DNA from: Gimesia aquarii
Lineage (GTDB): Bacteria; Planctomycetota; Planctomycetia; Planctomycetales; Planctomycetaceae
Assembly (NCBI RefSeq): GCF_007748175.1
Contig: NZ_CP037422.1
Coordinates: 1,404,528-1,468,527, forward strand
DNA: 64,000 bases
Direction: 5' to 3'
Positions 39,288 to 48,196 of this stretch are shown here, one piece after another. The number at the start of each line of letters is the position of its first letter. Position 1 is the stretch's first letter. Under the pieces are notes generated by a model. It was not told the DNA's origin. It saw only the letters and a list, made by a program, of their open reading frames with translations, and searched no databases. A program made the translations under genes and the position numbers.

Positions 39288-39859
39288 AACTTGAACTCCC
39301 GGAAATAAAATAAAGAAACAAAAACAGATACCGACTAAGACATAAAACGAACCTCTATTTCTGTCAGTATTTTCACTGACGAAATAAAGGGGATTTTGCT
39401 TAATAAAATTTGAAGTGATTAGACTGGTTTCAGTCCATTAAGTGATTTCGATTAACTTATGAGTAACTACAACCATACTTAGATAATGGATACATAGTTT
39501 CTTATATTGATTAATTTTTTATTGATAAATGAAAATACCATTAAGAATAGGTGTTTTTAATTTACCCGAAGGGAGAAATATTTCAACCCTAAAAACATTT
39601 TGAGGTGTTGTGTAATAAAGAAGGATAGATAAGAAATTGCCATCTCATAACAAAAGCCCTTATTTAATTAAGTCAACTAAAAAAGAGCTTGTTCGGTTTT
39701 AAAAAAAGATATCAGAGTTCGATTAAGGTGAGACCTACTCTAAGTAACTACTGTGGTAATAGTTTAAGGCCGCGATAGATTCAACTCCAATCTATCGCGG
39801 CCTTAATTTAATTCATGTAATCAAATTCGAAGTAAGACCAACTAGGTCATTTTGATAAA
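39288..39859. other. Intergenic region between the DUF1559 modules
   Basis: 572 bases, very AT-rich around 39480-39700, holding the 17-bp inverted repeat at 39764-39806 close to the end of the second module. No gene seen. The promoter for DUF1559 copy 1 should lie at its right-hand start. Confidence 0.5.
39764..39806. repeat. Perfect 17-bp inverted repeat
   Basis: 39764-39780 pairs perfectly with 39790-39806 around a 9-base loop. It sits about 50 bases beyond the stop of the small lipoprotein (39860) on the minus strand and so may be its terminator, but no T-run follows on that side. On the plus strand a weak TTTAATT follows. Confidence 0.7.
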
Positions 39860-40033
39860 TTATCGATTTTCTTTCATCGCTTTCTTTTGTGCAGCCGCTT
39901 CTGTTGCGGGATCAAGTTGTTCTACTGGATCTTCTGCTGACTCAGGAGTCATGGGAGCTTCTTCCCCACCACAGCCAAATTGAAAGGGAATGATACAGGC
40001 TACAAGCAGTATTGAATGTAAAAATCTGGTCAT
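39860..40033 (-). CDS. Tiny lipoprotein (57 aa) after DUF1559 copy 2
   Basis: 57 aa from the ATG at 40033. The frame is open from 40048 but M6 aligns with the start of the first copy (MTRFLHSILLV against MNRFLFSILIV). Leader, then GCGGEEAPMT and an acidic tail ending in Lys/Arg. Predicted lipoprotein. It lies 169 bases downstream of DUF1559 copy 2, separated by the hairpin at 40137-40170. Confidence 0.75.
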   Translation of the reverse strand: MTRFLHSILLVACIIPFQFGCGGEEAPMTPESAEDPVEQLDPATEAAAQKKAMKENR

Positions 40034-40136
40034 TGAATGTTGTTCCATTTTCGTTTGAGTTGCTACAGGCCAAGCAATTGATCTTGAAATAGACTGCAGT
40101 GTGAGATGACTGTCTAACTAGGGATAAGCAAAGAAA

Positions 40137-40170
40137 CCTCGCTACTTGAATCGAAGAATAAGTAGCGAGG
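40137..40170 (-). terminator. Hairpin between DUF1559 copy 2 and its lipoprotein
   Basis: An 11-bp perfect stem (40137-40147 with 40160-40170) and 12-base loop, followed on the minus strand by TTTCTTTGC. Same position relative to its genes as the hairpin in copy 1, but different sequence. Confidence 0.72.
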
Positions 40171-40202
40171 AGTTTTCAATATTTAAGAGCCATGAATGAA
40201 TC

Positions 40203-41141
40203 CTACCATTCACCGAGGACATTTCCATCATCGTTATCACCCAAATTTCGCCAAATGGTCAGATCAATATTTTCCGAAGCAAATCGGACCGCCCCATCAG
40301 CGAGAAGAACATGGACTCCACCTACATGCTTACTGCGAGCCGAAACGAGTGCATTAGTCGAATTCGAACCTGCACCACAGTCAGGAATTTCGGGATTGGG
40401 AGTATAAATCGTGGCATAATAGTGTGCTTGATATTGTTGTCCCCACATCCAGGAATAACCTTGCTGCGCGCCTGTGGTATTACCGTTATAAACGGTAGCG
40501 CAAGTGGCTGCACAAGAATTGCTGACTGGTAATTCGCTACACATAGGGGCGCTGGCAAAGGTTTCCGAAACCATCATCGTATTCGTTGTGCCGTCCTGAA
40601 TATCACGAATTCTGACAAGACTATTCATGCTGAAAATAGAACCAGAGGAATTATTACCAGCACTTGTTGAATTACCCCTGCAAGCCATATAGTTTGTGGG
40701 GCCATAATTTCCATCAGGTTGACGCGAAGAATCGCTGGGGCAACGAACGGAAGGCAGTTTTTCTCTTCGTAAATTACTGTTAGGGGCGGCACTGACACCG
40801 TGCTCCAATTCAAAGTTGATTTGATTATAAAGTGGAGCTTGATCCAGGAAAGGGAGAATCCGAGGAATCCAACCCAGTTGGCTCGTCGTCCAAGATTGAA
40901 CTCCTGAGGGATAGGTTCTTCTGACATCTCCAGGGGGAAACGCTCTGAAATTATCGTGATAATTGTGCAAAGCTAGACCAATCTGTTTCAGATTGTTTTT
41001 GCAAGTGGAACGGCGGGCGGCTTCTCGTGCTTGTTGAACGGCCGGTAACAGTAATGCAATTAGAATGGCAATAATCGCAATCACTACCAGCAATTCGATC
41101 AGTGTGAAACCACGCTTCTTTTTGAGTAACATTTTTTCCAT
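40203..41141 (-). CDS. DUF1559 pseudopilin-like protein, copy 2
   Basis: 312 aa with prepilin-type N-terminus [20 protein letters not shown] and C-terminal HVGGVHVLLADGAVRF (H-x9-DG). It matches copy 1 over nearly the whole length, differing mainly in a central loop (around residues 185-240). ATG start with AGGAG upstream. The AT-rich 557-base gap upstream should hold its promoter. Expected to be processed by a prepilin peptidase and exported; role unknown. Confidence 0.92.
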   Translation of the reverse strand: MEKMLLKKKRGFTLIELLVVIAIIAILIALLLPAVQQAREAARRSTCKNNLKQIGLALHNYHDNFRAFPPGDVRRTYPSGVQSWTTSQLGWIPRILPFLDQAPLYNQINFELEHGVSAAPNSNLRREKLPSVRCPSDSSRQPDGNYGPTNYMACRGNSTSAGNNSSGSIFSMNSLVRIRDIQDGTTNTMMVSETFASAPMCSELPVSNSCAATCATVYNGNTTGAQQGYSWMWGQQYQAHYYATIYTPNPEIPDCGAGSNSTNALVSARSKHVGGVHVLLADGAVRFASENIDLTIWRNLGDNDDGNVLGEW

Positions 41142-41698
41142 ATTTTTGAGCTCCTGGAAATAAAAAATGATCTTAAGAAAGACGTAAAATGGATCAATAT
41201 TTCTACCAACGAAAATGGAGTTAGTGAAATATTACTAATTGGATTTCGATTTCAATTTTTGTGGGAGTCGCGGAAAGTTTCGTTTGCCTGCTACACGAAC
41301 ATTGGGATTTTGAGTGGTGGGAAAACTAATTTAGCTAAAGTGTTGTACTAATTAGTGAAACCACAAAGAATGCTAGTAAATTCATATAGATCATTTTAGG
41401 TTAAATTGACTCTAAGGCAATAAATGTAGGTACAAATTAGGTTAATTATTATTGTTTTATATGTTAATTATGGTATTTTGTTCATGCCATATAAGTATTT
41501 TAATCGAAAGTAGTTAGAACAATTGAGATTGAGTTGATCATCATGGCTCAGTTTTTCATCAAACGCTTCAGAGGAAGTCAGACTCTGTAACCCCTGAGTT
41601 GAAACTGAGTCTCAATATGCCTATAGTGGAGAGGAATAACACAGTAAATGCACTTAAAAACACGCTATATTGTTTTCTTTTGTGTTGAGATCGTATTT
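41142..41698. other. Intergenic region between DUF1559 copy 2 and feoA
   Basis: 557 bases, AT-rich, divergent promoter region. I looked for a Fur-type box in front of feoA and found no convincing match. Confidence 0.5.
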
Positions 41699-41926
41699 GT
41701 GACGACACTAAACCAGATTATCAAAGGCCAGATCGCTCGGATCACCCAAATCAATGGTGAAGATGCTGTTTCCATTCGCTTAATGGAGATGGGGCTTATT
41801 GATGGCGAGGAGATTCAACTCTTAGGCAAAGCGCCTTTAGGTGATCCTTTGGAGTTTGCGGTACGTGGCTACCGTTTATCTCTTCGATTGAATGAAGCAA
41901 AGTGTGTTGAGGTCGAAATCGTATAA
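41699..41926 (+). CDS. feoA: FeoA family ferrous iron transport protein
   Basis: 75 aa from GTG 41699. The frame is open from 41648, but that would add a hydrophobic N-terminus not seen in FeoA, and TTLNQIIKGQIARI at GTG fits the usual length and start. SH3-like beta fold motifs: RLMEMGLIDGEEIQLLGKAPLGDPLEF and RGYRLSLRLNEAKCVEV. It partners with FeoB at the cytoplasmic face. Shine-Dalgarno is weak (GAGA about 9 bases upstream). feoB follows after 76 bases. Confidence 0.85.
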   Translation: MTTLNQIIKGQIARITQINGEDAVSIRLMEMGLIDGEEIQLLGKAPLGDPLEFAVRGYRLSLRLNEAKCVEVEIV

Positions 41927-42002
41927 CTTCAGTGCTTTCTGAATTTGCAGGCCGTAATGTTTCCTTCCGAATGAAAGCGACGCTTTCAGAGCTTCCAGTT
42001 TC

Positions 42003-44285
42003 ATGACTAACTCTCCTGCAATAACGCAAAAAAAAATGACTGTTGCCATTATTGGTAACCCCAATACAGGAAAGAGCACTCTGTTCAATCATCTTTCCGG
42101 TGGGCATGCTCATATTGGAAATTTTCCTGGTGTGACCGTGGAGAAGAAAGTGGGGAGTGTTACCTGGGACGGCCGGAGCATCGATCTGGTTGATTTACCG
42201 GGAACTTATAGTCTGGCACCTCGCTCTATTGACGAAATGGTGGCAGTTGATGTTTTGCTGGGAAGACAAAAAGAGGTTCCGCTTCCCGATGCTATTGTTT
42301 GCATAGCTGATGCATCAAATCTGGAACGAAATCTTTATTTGTTCAGCCAGATTCTTGATTTGTCGATTCCCGTTGTTTTAGTTCTCAACATGTGTGATCT
42401 TGCTCGCTCACGGGGGATTGAGATTGATGCGACGGCTTTATCACAAAAACTAAAATTACCTGTGTTGTGTACCGAAGCGCATGCTGGGAAAGGAGTCAAT
42501 GAATTAAAGGCAGAAATAGTACGGATTGGCATTGGAGAGAAACATCAGCCTTTGTCTCTTTTTCCCGATGCCTTTTACCACGAGCGCGAACAGTTATCTG
42601 AGAAGCTTCAGACCGATGAAGATGGAATACCCCCCGATTTTCTGGTGGATCGATTACTGCTTGATGTGGGGGGGTATGTGGAATCGTACTTTGAGCACCA
42701 TACTCATAATGGCCTGATGGATGATTTACGTCAGGCACGCACGCGTTTGAAAGAGGCTGGCCATGCTGTGCCGGCTATGGAAGCGCGCTTGCGTTATAGT
42801 TGGAGCAGAGAGCTATTAAAAGATGTTATAAAACATCCCCAAGAACATCAAGTGACGACCTCTGATCGAATTGATCGTTGGTTAACCCATCGTGTATTTG
42901 GTTTTCTATTTTTTTTCGCGTTGATGTTTTTTGTGTTTCAGTCTGTCTTTACCTGGGCAGGCCCTGCCATGGATCTGATTGAAGCGGGGCAGGGAATGGT
43001 AGAGGGAATTGTGGAATCGTTGATTTCTCCTGGTCCATTGAGAAGTCTGGTTGTAGATGGAGTGGTAGCTGGTGTGGGAGGTGTGCTCATTTTTCTTCCA
43101 CAGATTGTGATTTTGTATTTCTTTATCGCAGTATTGGAAGACAGTGGTTATATGGCGCGCGCAGCATTTATCATGGATCGATTAATGAGAAGTCTGGGAT
43201 TGAGCGGCAAATCGTTCATTCCGTTGATGTCTTCTTTTGCTTGTGCGGTCCCCGGGATTATGGCAACGCGCGTCATTGAAAATCGACACGAACGACTGGT
43301 GACCATTTTAGTGGCACCTTTAATGAGTTGCTCGGCGCGTTGGCCTGTATACACACTTTTTATCGCTGCTTTCATTCCGAATATTGCCTACCTGTCACTG
43401 GCAGGGAGTCCAGTGGTGACATTGCAGGGGCTCGTTCTGTTTGGCATGTCATCGATTGGGGCATTGGTTGCGATTCCCGTAGCCTGGTTTTTAAAACGGG
43501 TTTGTTTTAAAGGGGATGTGGCACCATTTGTAATGGAATTACCGGGTTATAAATGGCCTTCTGCTCGTAATGTGATTTTACGAGTTTATAATCGTGCGAA
43601 GTCATTTGTAGTTAAAGCTGGTACCTTGATTTTTCTGACATCAATCATAATTTGGGCTACTGGCTATTTTCCGGGTGACCATAGCGAGCAATTTAAAATT
43701 CAGCAGAGAATCGAAACGATTGATTCTGAAGTTCAAAAGCTTGAAGTTGAGATTGCCGCGACTGATGAAAGTGATCAGATGGATCTCAAGGAATTACAAA
43801 CTAAAAAGGAGTTACTTTCAGCAGAGCAGACTGAGCTGAATGAGCAGCAGAATCTGGTGAGCAGTCAATTAGTGGAATCCAGTTTTTTAGGTCAGGCAGG
43901 GCATTGGATTGCTCCCGTAGTCAAACCTCTGGGATGGGACTGGAAAATAGGTGTGGGAGTAATAGCATCCTTTCCTGCGCGAGAAGTGATTATTTCCACT
44001 TTGGGAACCATTTATAGTCTGGGCGGAGACGTTGGTGAAGATGACGAAGGATTGATTGGCTCAATCCGTGCTGCGACCTGGCCTGATGGCACCAAGGTGT
44101 TTAATGTTCCGGTCGCGATTTCGATCATGGTCTTTTTCGCTTTGTGTGCCCAGTGTGCGGCGACATTGATGGTCATTCGGCGAGAAACCAACAGTTGGCT
44201 GTGGCCGGTAATCTCATTTACCTATATGACAACGCTGGCCTATGTGGGAGCATTCATTTCCTATCAGGTGGGGATGTTGTTTTAA
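42003..44285 (+). CDS. feoB: Ferrous iron transporter FeoB with coiled-coil insertion
   Basis: 760 aa. N-terminal G domain with G1 GNPNTGKST (18-26), G3 DLPGTYSL (64-71) and G4 NMCD (129-132), then a spacer domain, then membrane helices from about 296. Gate motifs include SFACAVPGIMATR (411-423) and MSCSARWPVYT (441-451). Residues about 562-625 form a charged, Gln/Glu-rich heptad-like segment between transmembrane parts, inserted relative to E. coli-type FeoB. Imports Fe2+ through the inner membrane using GTP hydrolysis. In operon with feoA and the Cys-rich peptide. Confidence 0.95.
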   Translation: MTNSPAITQKKMTVAIIGNPNTGKSTLFNHLSGGHAHIGNFPGVTVEKKVGSVTWDGRSIDLVDLPGTYSLAPRSIDEMVAVDVLLGRQKEVPLPDAIVCIADASNLERNLYLFSQILDLSIPVVLVLNMCDLARSRGIEIDATALSQKLKLPVLCTEAHAGKGVNELKAEIVRIGIGEKHQPLSLFPDAFYHEREQLSEKLQTDEDGIPPDFLVDRLLLDVGGYVESYFEHHTHNGLMDDLRQARTRLKEAGHAVPAMEARLRYSWSRELLKDVIKHPQEHQVTTSDRIDRWLTHRVFGFLFFFALMFFVFQSVFTWAGPAMDLIEAGQGMVEGIVESLISPGPLRSLVVDGVVAGVGGVLIFLPQIVILYFFIAVLEDSGYMARAAFIMDRLMRSLGLSGKSFIPLMSSFACAVPGIMATRVIENRHERLVTILVAPLMSCSARWPVYTLFIAAFIPNIAYLSLAGSPVVTLQGLVLFGMSSIGALVAIPVAWFLKRVCFKGDVAPFVMELPGYKWPSARNVILRVYNRAKSFVVKAGTLIFLTSIIIWATGYFPGDHSEQFKIQQRIETIDSEVQKLEVEIAATDESDQMDLKELQTKKELLSAEQTELNEQQNLVSSQLVESSFLGQAGHWIAPVVKPLGWDWKIGVGVIASFPAREVIISTLGTIYSLGGDVGEDDEGLIGSIRAATWPDGTKVFNVPVAISIMVFFALCAQCAATLMVIRRETNSWLWPVISFTYMTTLAYVGAFISYQVGMLF

Positions 44286-44345
44286 CTAAAGTTGATAGTG
44301 GTAACATACATAAATACCATTCGAATTTTAGGATCAGTCCGGGTT

Positions 44346-44540
44346 ATGAATCAGATTGACTGGCAATTAGTGGGAGCCCTGGTTTGTGTAGCGACAGCCA
44401 TCTTTTTTCTACTCCGTCGTATTGTGCGTTTTTTCAAACAAAGGACTGGCTGTGCTGGCGGCTCCTGCACTGGTTGTGATTCAGAAACTAGTAAAACTCC
44501 CGACTTTGTTTCGCTGGATCAACTGAAACATTCGGACTAA
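44346..44540 (+). CDS. FeoB-associated Cys-rich membrane peptide
   Basis: 64 aa from ATG 44346. The frame is open from a TTG at 44292, but the ATG gives the expected short protein. One transmembrane helix (LVGALVCVATAIFFLLRRIV), a basic segment (RFFKQR) and the cysteine cluster CAGGSCTGC. This matches the small FeoB-associated membrane proteins found next to feoB in many bacteria. It may bind iron or stabilise FeoB. Shine-Dalgarno is weak. Starts 60 bases after feoB. Confidence 0.75.
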   Translation: MNQIDWQLVGALVCVATAIFFLLRRIVRFFKQRTGCAGGSCTGCDSETSKTPDFVSLDQLKHSD

Positions 44541-45208
44541 ACCTGACTGCAATTCTCAGGCTCAGCGCTGACCTGCTCTTGAAGTGCAAATTTTTCCCCT
44601 CTTCTAGGCAGATGATATCGGATAAAATCGGTGATGCTCTGGTGATTTTTCTGGTATGCCTCAATTCCGGACTCGTTGAAAGAGAGCCCGTTGGTTCGTC
44701 TATTTCTATTCACTGATTGTGACAATTATCATCTTGAAGGGCGTAAACCAGTCAAGGGGTGATCGATGTGTGAAAGCGAGTTCAAGGATCTGCGATGTAA
44801 AGTGAAAGCTGCTTCAAAACGGGTGAAACGATTTGATAGCTATGCAAATCAATGGTGTAGATTGTGAATCGAATCAGGAACTTTCTCGTTTATTTGTAAT
44901 TTCAAGTGGTTTTTATAGTGATAGAATCACCAGGGGATAATCGATGCACTATCAAGAAAATATTCCCACGCGCGCGACGCAGATTGCGCAGTTTTAAGTA
45001 GAGACTTCGCTAAGTCAATATTGAAAATGAGTCCTGTTTTTAAGGAAAATTAGATGAGACATAATTCTGTCAATCGAGTTTTTAATCAATTGTTTTCCGA
45101 TAGATCTACGTTTCTGAGCGTTTGGTTTTGAAATCAAAGAGAATACGATAGTGAATAAGGCAACAGTGATGATTCTTTTGAAGTTGTTTTTGAATAGAAA
45201 GTAAGTAA
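44541..45208. other. Intergenic region before the hydrolase gene
   Basis: 668 bases. The only open frame of note is a 62-codon minus-strand one (44537-44725) without a good start. I see nothing else convincing. Confidence 0.5.
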
Positions 45209-46639
45209 ATGAAAACCGGGATCAGTTTAAGCATTCTGTTCTTACTCATATTTCTCACTAGCGGTTTTGATTTTAGTAGTCATATTGAGGCAGCCGATAA
45301 ATCGAAATCGAAGAATGAAATCGATAAAAAGAACTCTGAGTATGCTAATCCTGTTGCACGAAATCGAGGGCGACTTTATCAGGTGAGTATACCGCCTCGT
45401 GAACAGGATGCTTATGAAAATGCCTACTACCGATTGTGGGTTCCCGATCATGTCAAACAGATTCGAGGGGTCATAGTGCGACAGCATGGTTGTGGTGCTG
45501 GTGCCAGAAAGTTTGGTCTGGAACACGCAGACGATTTGCAGTGGCAGGCTTTGGCCAGAAAGTGGAATTGTGCGTTGTTAGGAACTCAAATCTGGGCACC
45601 TGAAGAAGAATGCAGCACCTGGTATATGCCCGCTGATGGTTCGGAGCACGCTTTTTTTTATGCACTTCAGAAGCTGGGGAAGCTTAGCCATCATCCTGAG
45701 ATTGCAAAGGCACCCTGGTGTTTATGGGGGCACTCCGGTGGTGCGTTGTGGGTGATGAATATGCTATACCGAAATCCGAAACGTGTGATTGCCGTGTTTC
45801 CTCGTTCGGGAGGATTGTCTCCTGTCAATCGAGAGTTACCCCGTAGTCAGCCGCTTAAACCGGATAGTAACCCTGCTGTCTTTCAGGTTCCCGTGATGTT
45901 CTGTTATGGTGAAAAAGAAAATCAGCCTGGTGAGCGTTTTTATGCAGCAGTGATTGGTACACATCATGTTTTTGATGTCGCACGCGAAAAACAGGCGCAG
46001 TGGTCAGTTGCCGAACACCCTGGTTCGAGTCATGAGAACAGTAATAGCAGGTTACTGGCGATTCGTTTTTTTGACTCAATGCTCAAACAGCGTTTACCAA
46101 ACGATTCAAAATCAACCAAACTGAAACAGCTCGATTATCAGTCAGGTTGGCTTGGCGATCTAAAATCAAAAACAATTCGACCACTCGTCAGTCATCAGGC
46201 CGCTGATTCCAAGCAACAGTCCTGGTTACCCGATAAAAAGGTGGCTACAGCCTGGCACGAACTGGTAAAGTTAGGCCGGATCGCGGATACCTCACCTCCT
46301 GCCGCACCTTTAGCCGTAAAAGTCTGCAGTGTGCCGGGCAAAGGTGTGAAACTCGAATGGCAGGCAGAAGCCGATTTGGAAAGCGGGATTCATGCTTTCC
46401 AGATTTATCGCGATGGTAAAATCATTGGCACGGTTCAAGGTCATCGGAATCAACGATGGAATCCTGAAGGGCATTTCCACGCCTGGAATTATTCGGATCA
46501 GCCGATTTTTGATGATCATCCAGCACCGAAGATGGAGTTCCTAGATGGGACTAATGAGGCTTCTTCAAAGGCAAAATATGAAATTTCGACGGTTAACCAG
46601 GCAGGACTAAAATCTTCTCGAACTGTTGGTAAAAAATAA
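45209..46639 (+). CDS. Secreted alpha/beta hydrolase with C-terminal FN3-like domain
   Basis: 476 aa with a signal peptide (ISLSILFLLIFLTSGF). Catalytic features of an alpha/beta hydrolase: nucleophile elbow GHSGG at 174-178 (S176), HG oxyanion-hole motif at 93-94, and a C-terminal His candidate in HPGSSHENS. From about residue 365, PPAAPLAVKVCSVPGKGVKL and IYRDGKIIGTVQG look like a fibronectin-III-like domain. Expected outside the cytoplasm. Substrate unknown; an esterase or peptidase would both fit. No operon partner. Confidence 0.78.
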   Translation: MKTGISLSILFLLIFLTSGFDFSSHIEAADKSKSKNEIDKKNSEYANPVARNRGRLYQVSIPPREQDAYENAYYRLWVPDHVKQIRGVIVRQHGCGAGARKFGLEHADDLQWQALARKWNCALLGTQIWAPEEECSTWYMPADGSEHAFFYALQKLGKLSHHPEIAKAPWCLWGHSGGALWVMNMLYRNPKRVIAVFPRSGGLSPVNRELPRSQPLKPDSNPAVFQVPVMFCYGEKENQPGERFYAAVIGTHHVFDVAREKQAQWSVAEHPGSSHENSNSRLLAIRFFDSMLKQRLPNDSKSTKLKQLDYQSGWLGDLKSKTIRPLVSHQAADSKQQSWLPDKKVATAWHELVKLGRIADTSPPAAPLAVKVCSVPGKGVKLEWQAEADLESGIHAFQIYRDGKIIGTVQGHRNQRWNPEGHFHAWNYSDQPIFDDHPAPKMEFLDGTNEASSKAKYEISTVNQAGLKSSRTVGKK

Positions 46640-46754
46640 TAGTGGAGTTGGTGAAAATGAGGGGAAATATTTGATCTCGAAGTCAGACAGCTACGTTTTT
46701 AGAAGTAATCATATTCGATAAATAGAAACCATGTCGGAATCAGGGAGAAATGTG

Positions 46755-47696
46755 ATGACTGAAGAGAAACAATATGACCCAATATCGGGTTGGAATCCGC
46801 TGGCTGTTTGTTTGTGCGGGTTATTATTGGCTGTGTTTTTGTTCGTATCTGCGGTCGCTGCTGAAAGTGTGCCATTAATCTTATTGGCGATCATTTTAGT
46901 ACCAGCTTGTATCATTGGTTTGTTTGGGTGCATGGCGGTTGCTCCAAATCAGGCACGAGTTTTATTGTTGTTTGGTGAGTATAAAGGGTCTGTGACGCGG
47001 TCTGGTTTTTTCTGGGTCAATCCGTTTTTCTCCAAACAAAAGATCTCTTTGCGAATTCGTAATTTTGAGACCGGATCAATCTCAACTCCTGAGCAGAAAG
47101 ATCCGACGACGGGAAAAATTCTTCAGGCCAAAAGCCGTTCCGCGGGAAAACCTTCGAAAGTGAATGACCGAGATGGTAATCCGGTCGATATTTCCACGGT
47201 AGTAGTCTGGCGTGTCGTCAATACCGCGGAAGCAATGTTCGAAGTAGATGACTATGAAGATTTTGTGGCCGTTCAAAGTGAAGCAGCATTACGTAATCTT
47301 GCCAGTCGTCATCCTTACGATAGCGAAGACCATGAAGTGTCATTACGCGGTAATACAACTGAAGTCTGTGATCAGTTAAAGATTGATATTCAGGAACGTC
47401 TGGATAAAGCGGGCGTTGAGGTCATAGAAGCACGTATCAGTCATCTTGCTTATGCACAGGAAATTGCTGCCGCGATGTTACAACGACAGCAGGCACAAGC
47501 AGTCGTGGCAGCCAGAACTAAAATTGTTGAGGGAGCAGTGGGAATGGTCGAAATGGCTTTAGACCATCTAGCAGAACGGAGAGTGATCGAATTGGATAAC
47601 GAGCATCGGTCAGCGTTGGTCTCTAATTTGTTGGTTGTATTATGCAGCGATCGTCATACTCAGCCCGTGGTCAATACAGGAAGTTCACACTCATAG
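46755..47696 (+). CDS. SPFH/band-7 domain membrane protein
   Basis: 313 aa. ATG 46755 is preferred over 46731 because AGGGAG is 8 bases upstream. Two hydrophobic segments ([19 protein letters not shown], then [13 protein letters not shown]) precede the SPFH core ([59 protein letters not shown]). Such proteins scaffold membrane microdomains. Ends without a long coiled coil. Single gene. Confidence 0.88.
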   Translation: MTEEKQYDPISGWNPLAVCLCGLLLAVFLFVSAVAAESVPLILLAIILVPACIIGLFGCMAVAPNQARVLLLFGEYKGSVTRSGFFWVNPFFSKQKISLRIRNFETGSISTPEQKDPTTGKILQAKSRSAGKPSKVNDRDGNPVDISTVVVWRVVNTAEAMFEVDDYEDFVAVQSEAALRNLASRHPYDSEDHEVSLRGNTTEVCDQLKIDIQERLDKAGVEVIEARISHLAYAQEIAAAMLQRQQAQAVVAARTKIVEGAVGMVEMALDHLAERRVIELDNEHRSALVSNLLVVLCSDRHTQPVVNTGSSHS

Positions 47697-48196
47697 AGAT
47701 TGATTCATTGATTGATATGAGATCCCAGATTTCTATTTTGGATTGCTTTTCCCAACAACTGAAGCGCGAAAAAGAATAGAATTTGACTAGGACTTACTCT
47801 GGTACGTATTCGATCTGAAAATGTTAAGGTAAAGCTAAAATGAAGGAAGGGAAGATGAGCCAACCCTCATCTCCCCTTCTGCCGTTCAGGGACTAGCATT
47901 GTATGAACAAAAAGAATTACGATGAAGACGTAACTGATTGCTCTGCTATCAACAAATTGTCTACTCGATTCAAAATTTTACTATAAAAAAACAGAGAATG
48001 TTGGAATATTCAGAAAAGAATTATCGGTACAATAATTCCATTCAGTTTTTGGAACGCCACTTATAAAAGGATAGTCGCGAATTAAAATTTTATTGAAACT
48101 CTATGTAAAACTTTTCTGTGTAATTCATTCAGGGTTTGCATAAGTACAAAATAGAATGAAATATACGGAAGAAAATGAGAAGAAGGTGGAGCGCAA
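47697..48196. other. Intergenic region between convergent genes
   Basis: 500 bases; contains the inverted repeat at 47845-47880. No gene seen. Confidence 0.5.
47845..47880. repeat. Imperfect 15-bp hairpin
   Basis: 47845-47859 pairs with 47866-47880 with one mismatch and one G-T pair, loop of 6 bases. No T-run. It lies between convergent genes, where it could act on either transcript. Confidence 0.6.

Noticed and set aside
41142-41698. Fur box in front of feoA
   Set aside because: Several AT-rich GATAAT-like fragments but none near the 19-bp palindrome consensus.
44537-44725. 62-codon minus-strand ORF after the Cys-rich peptide
   Set aside because: Only a TTG start, no Shine-Dalgarno, and overlap with the stop of the plus-strand gene. 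Not supported without conservation data.
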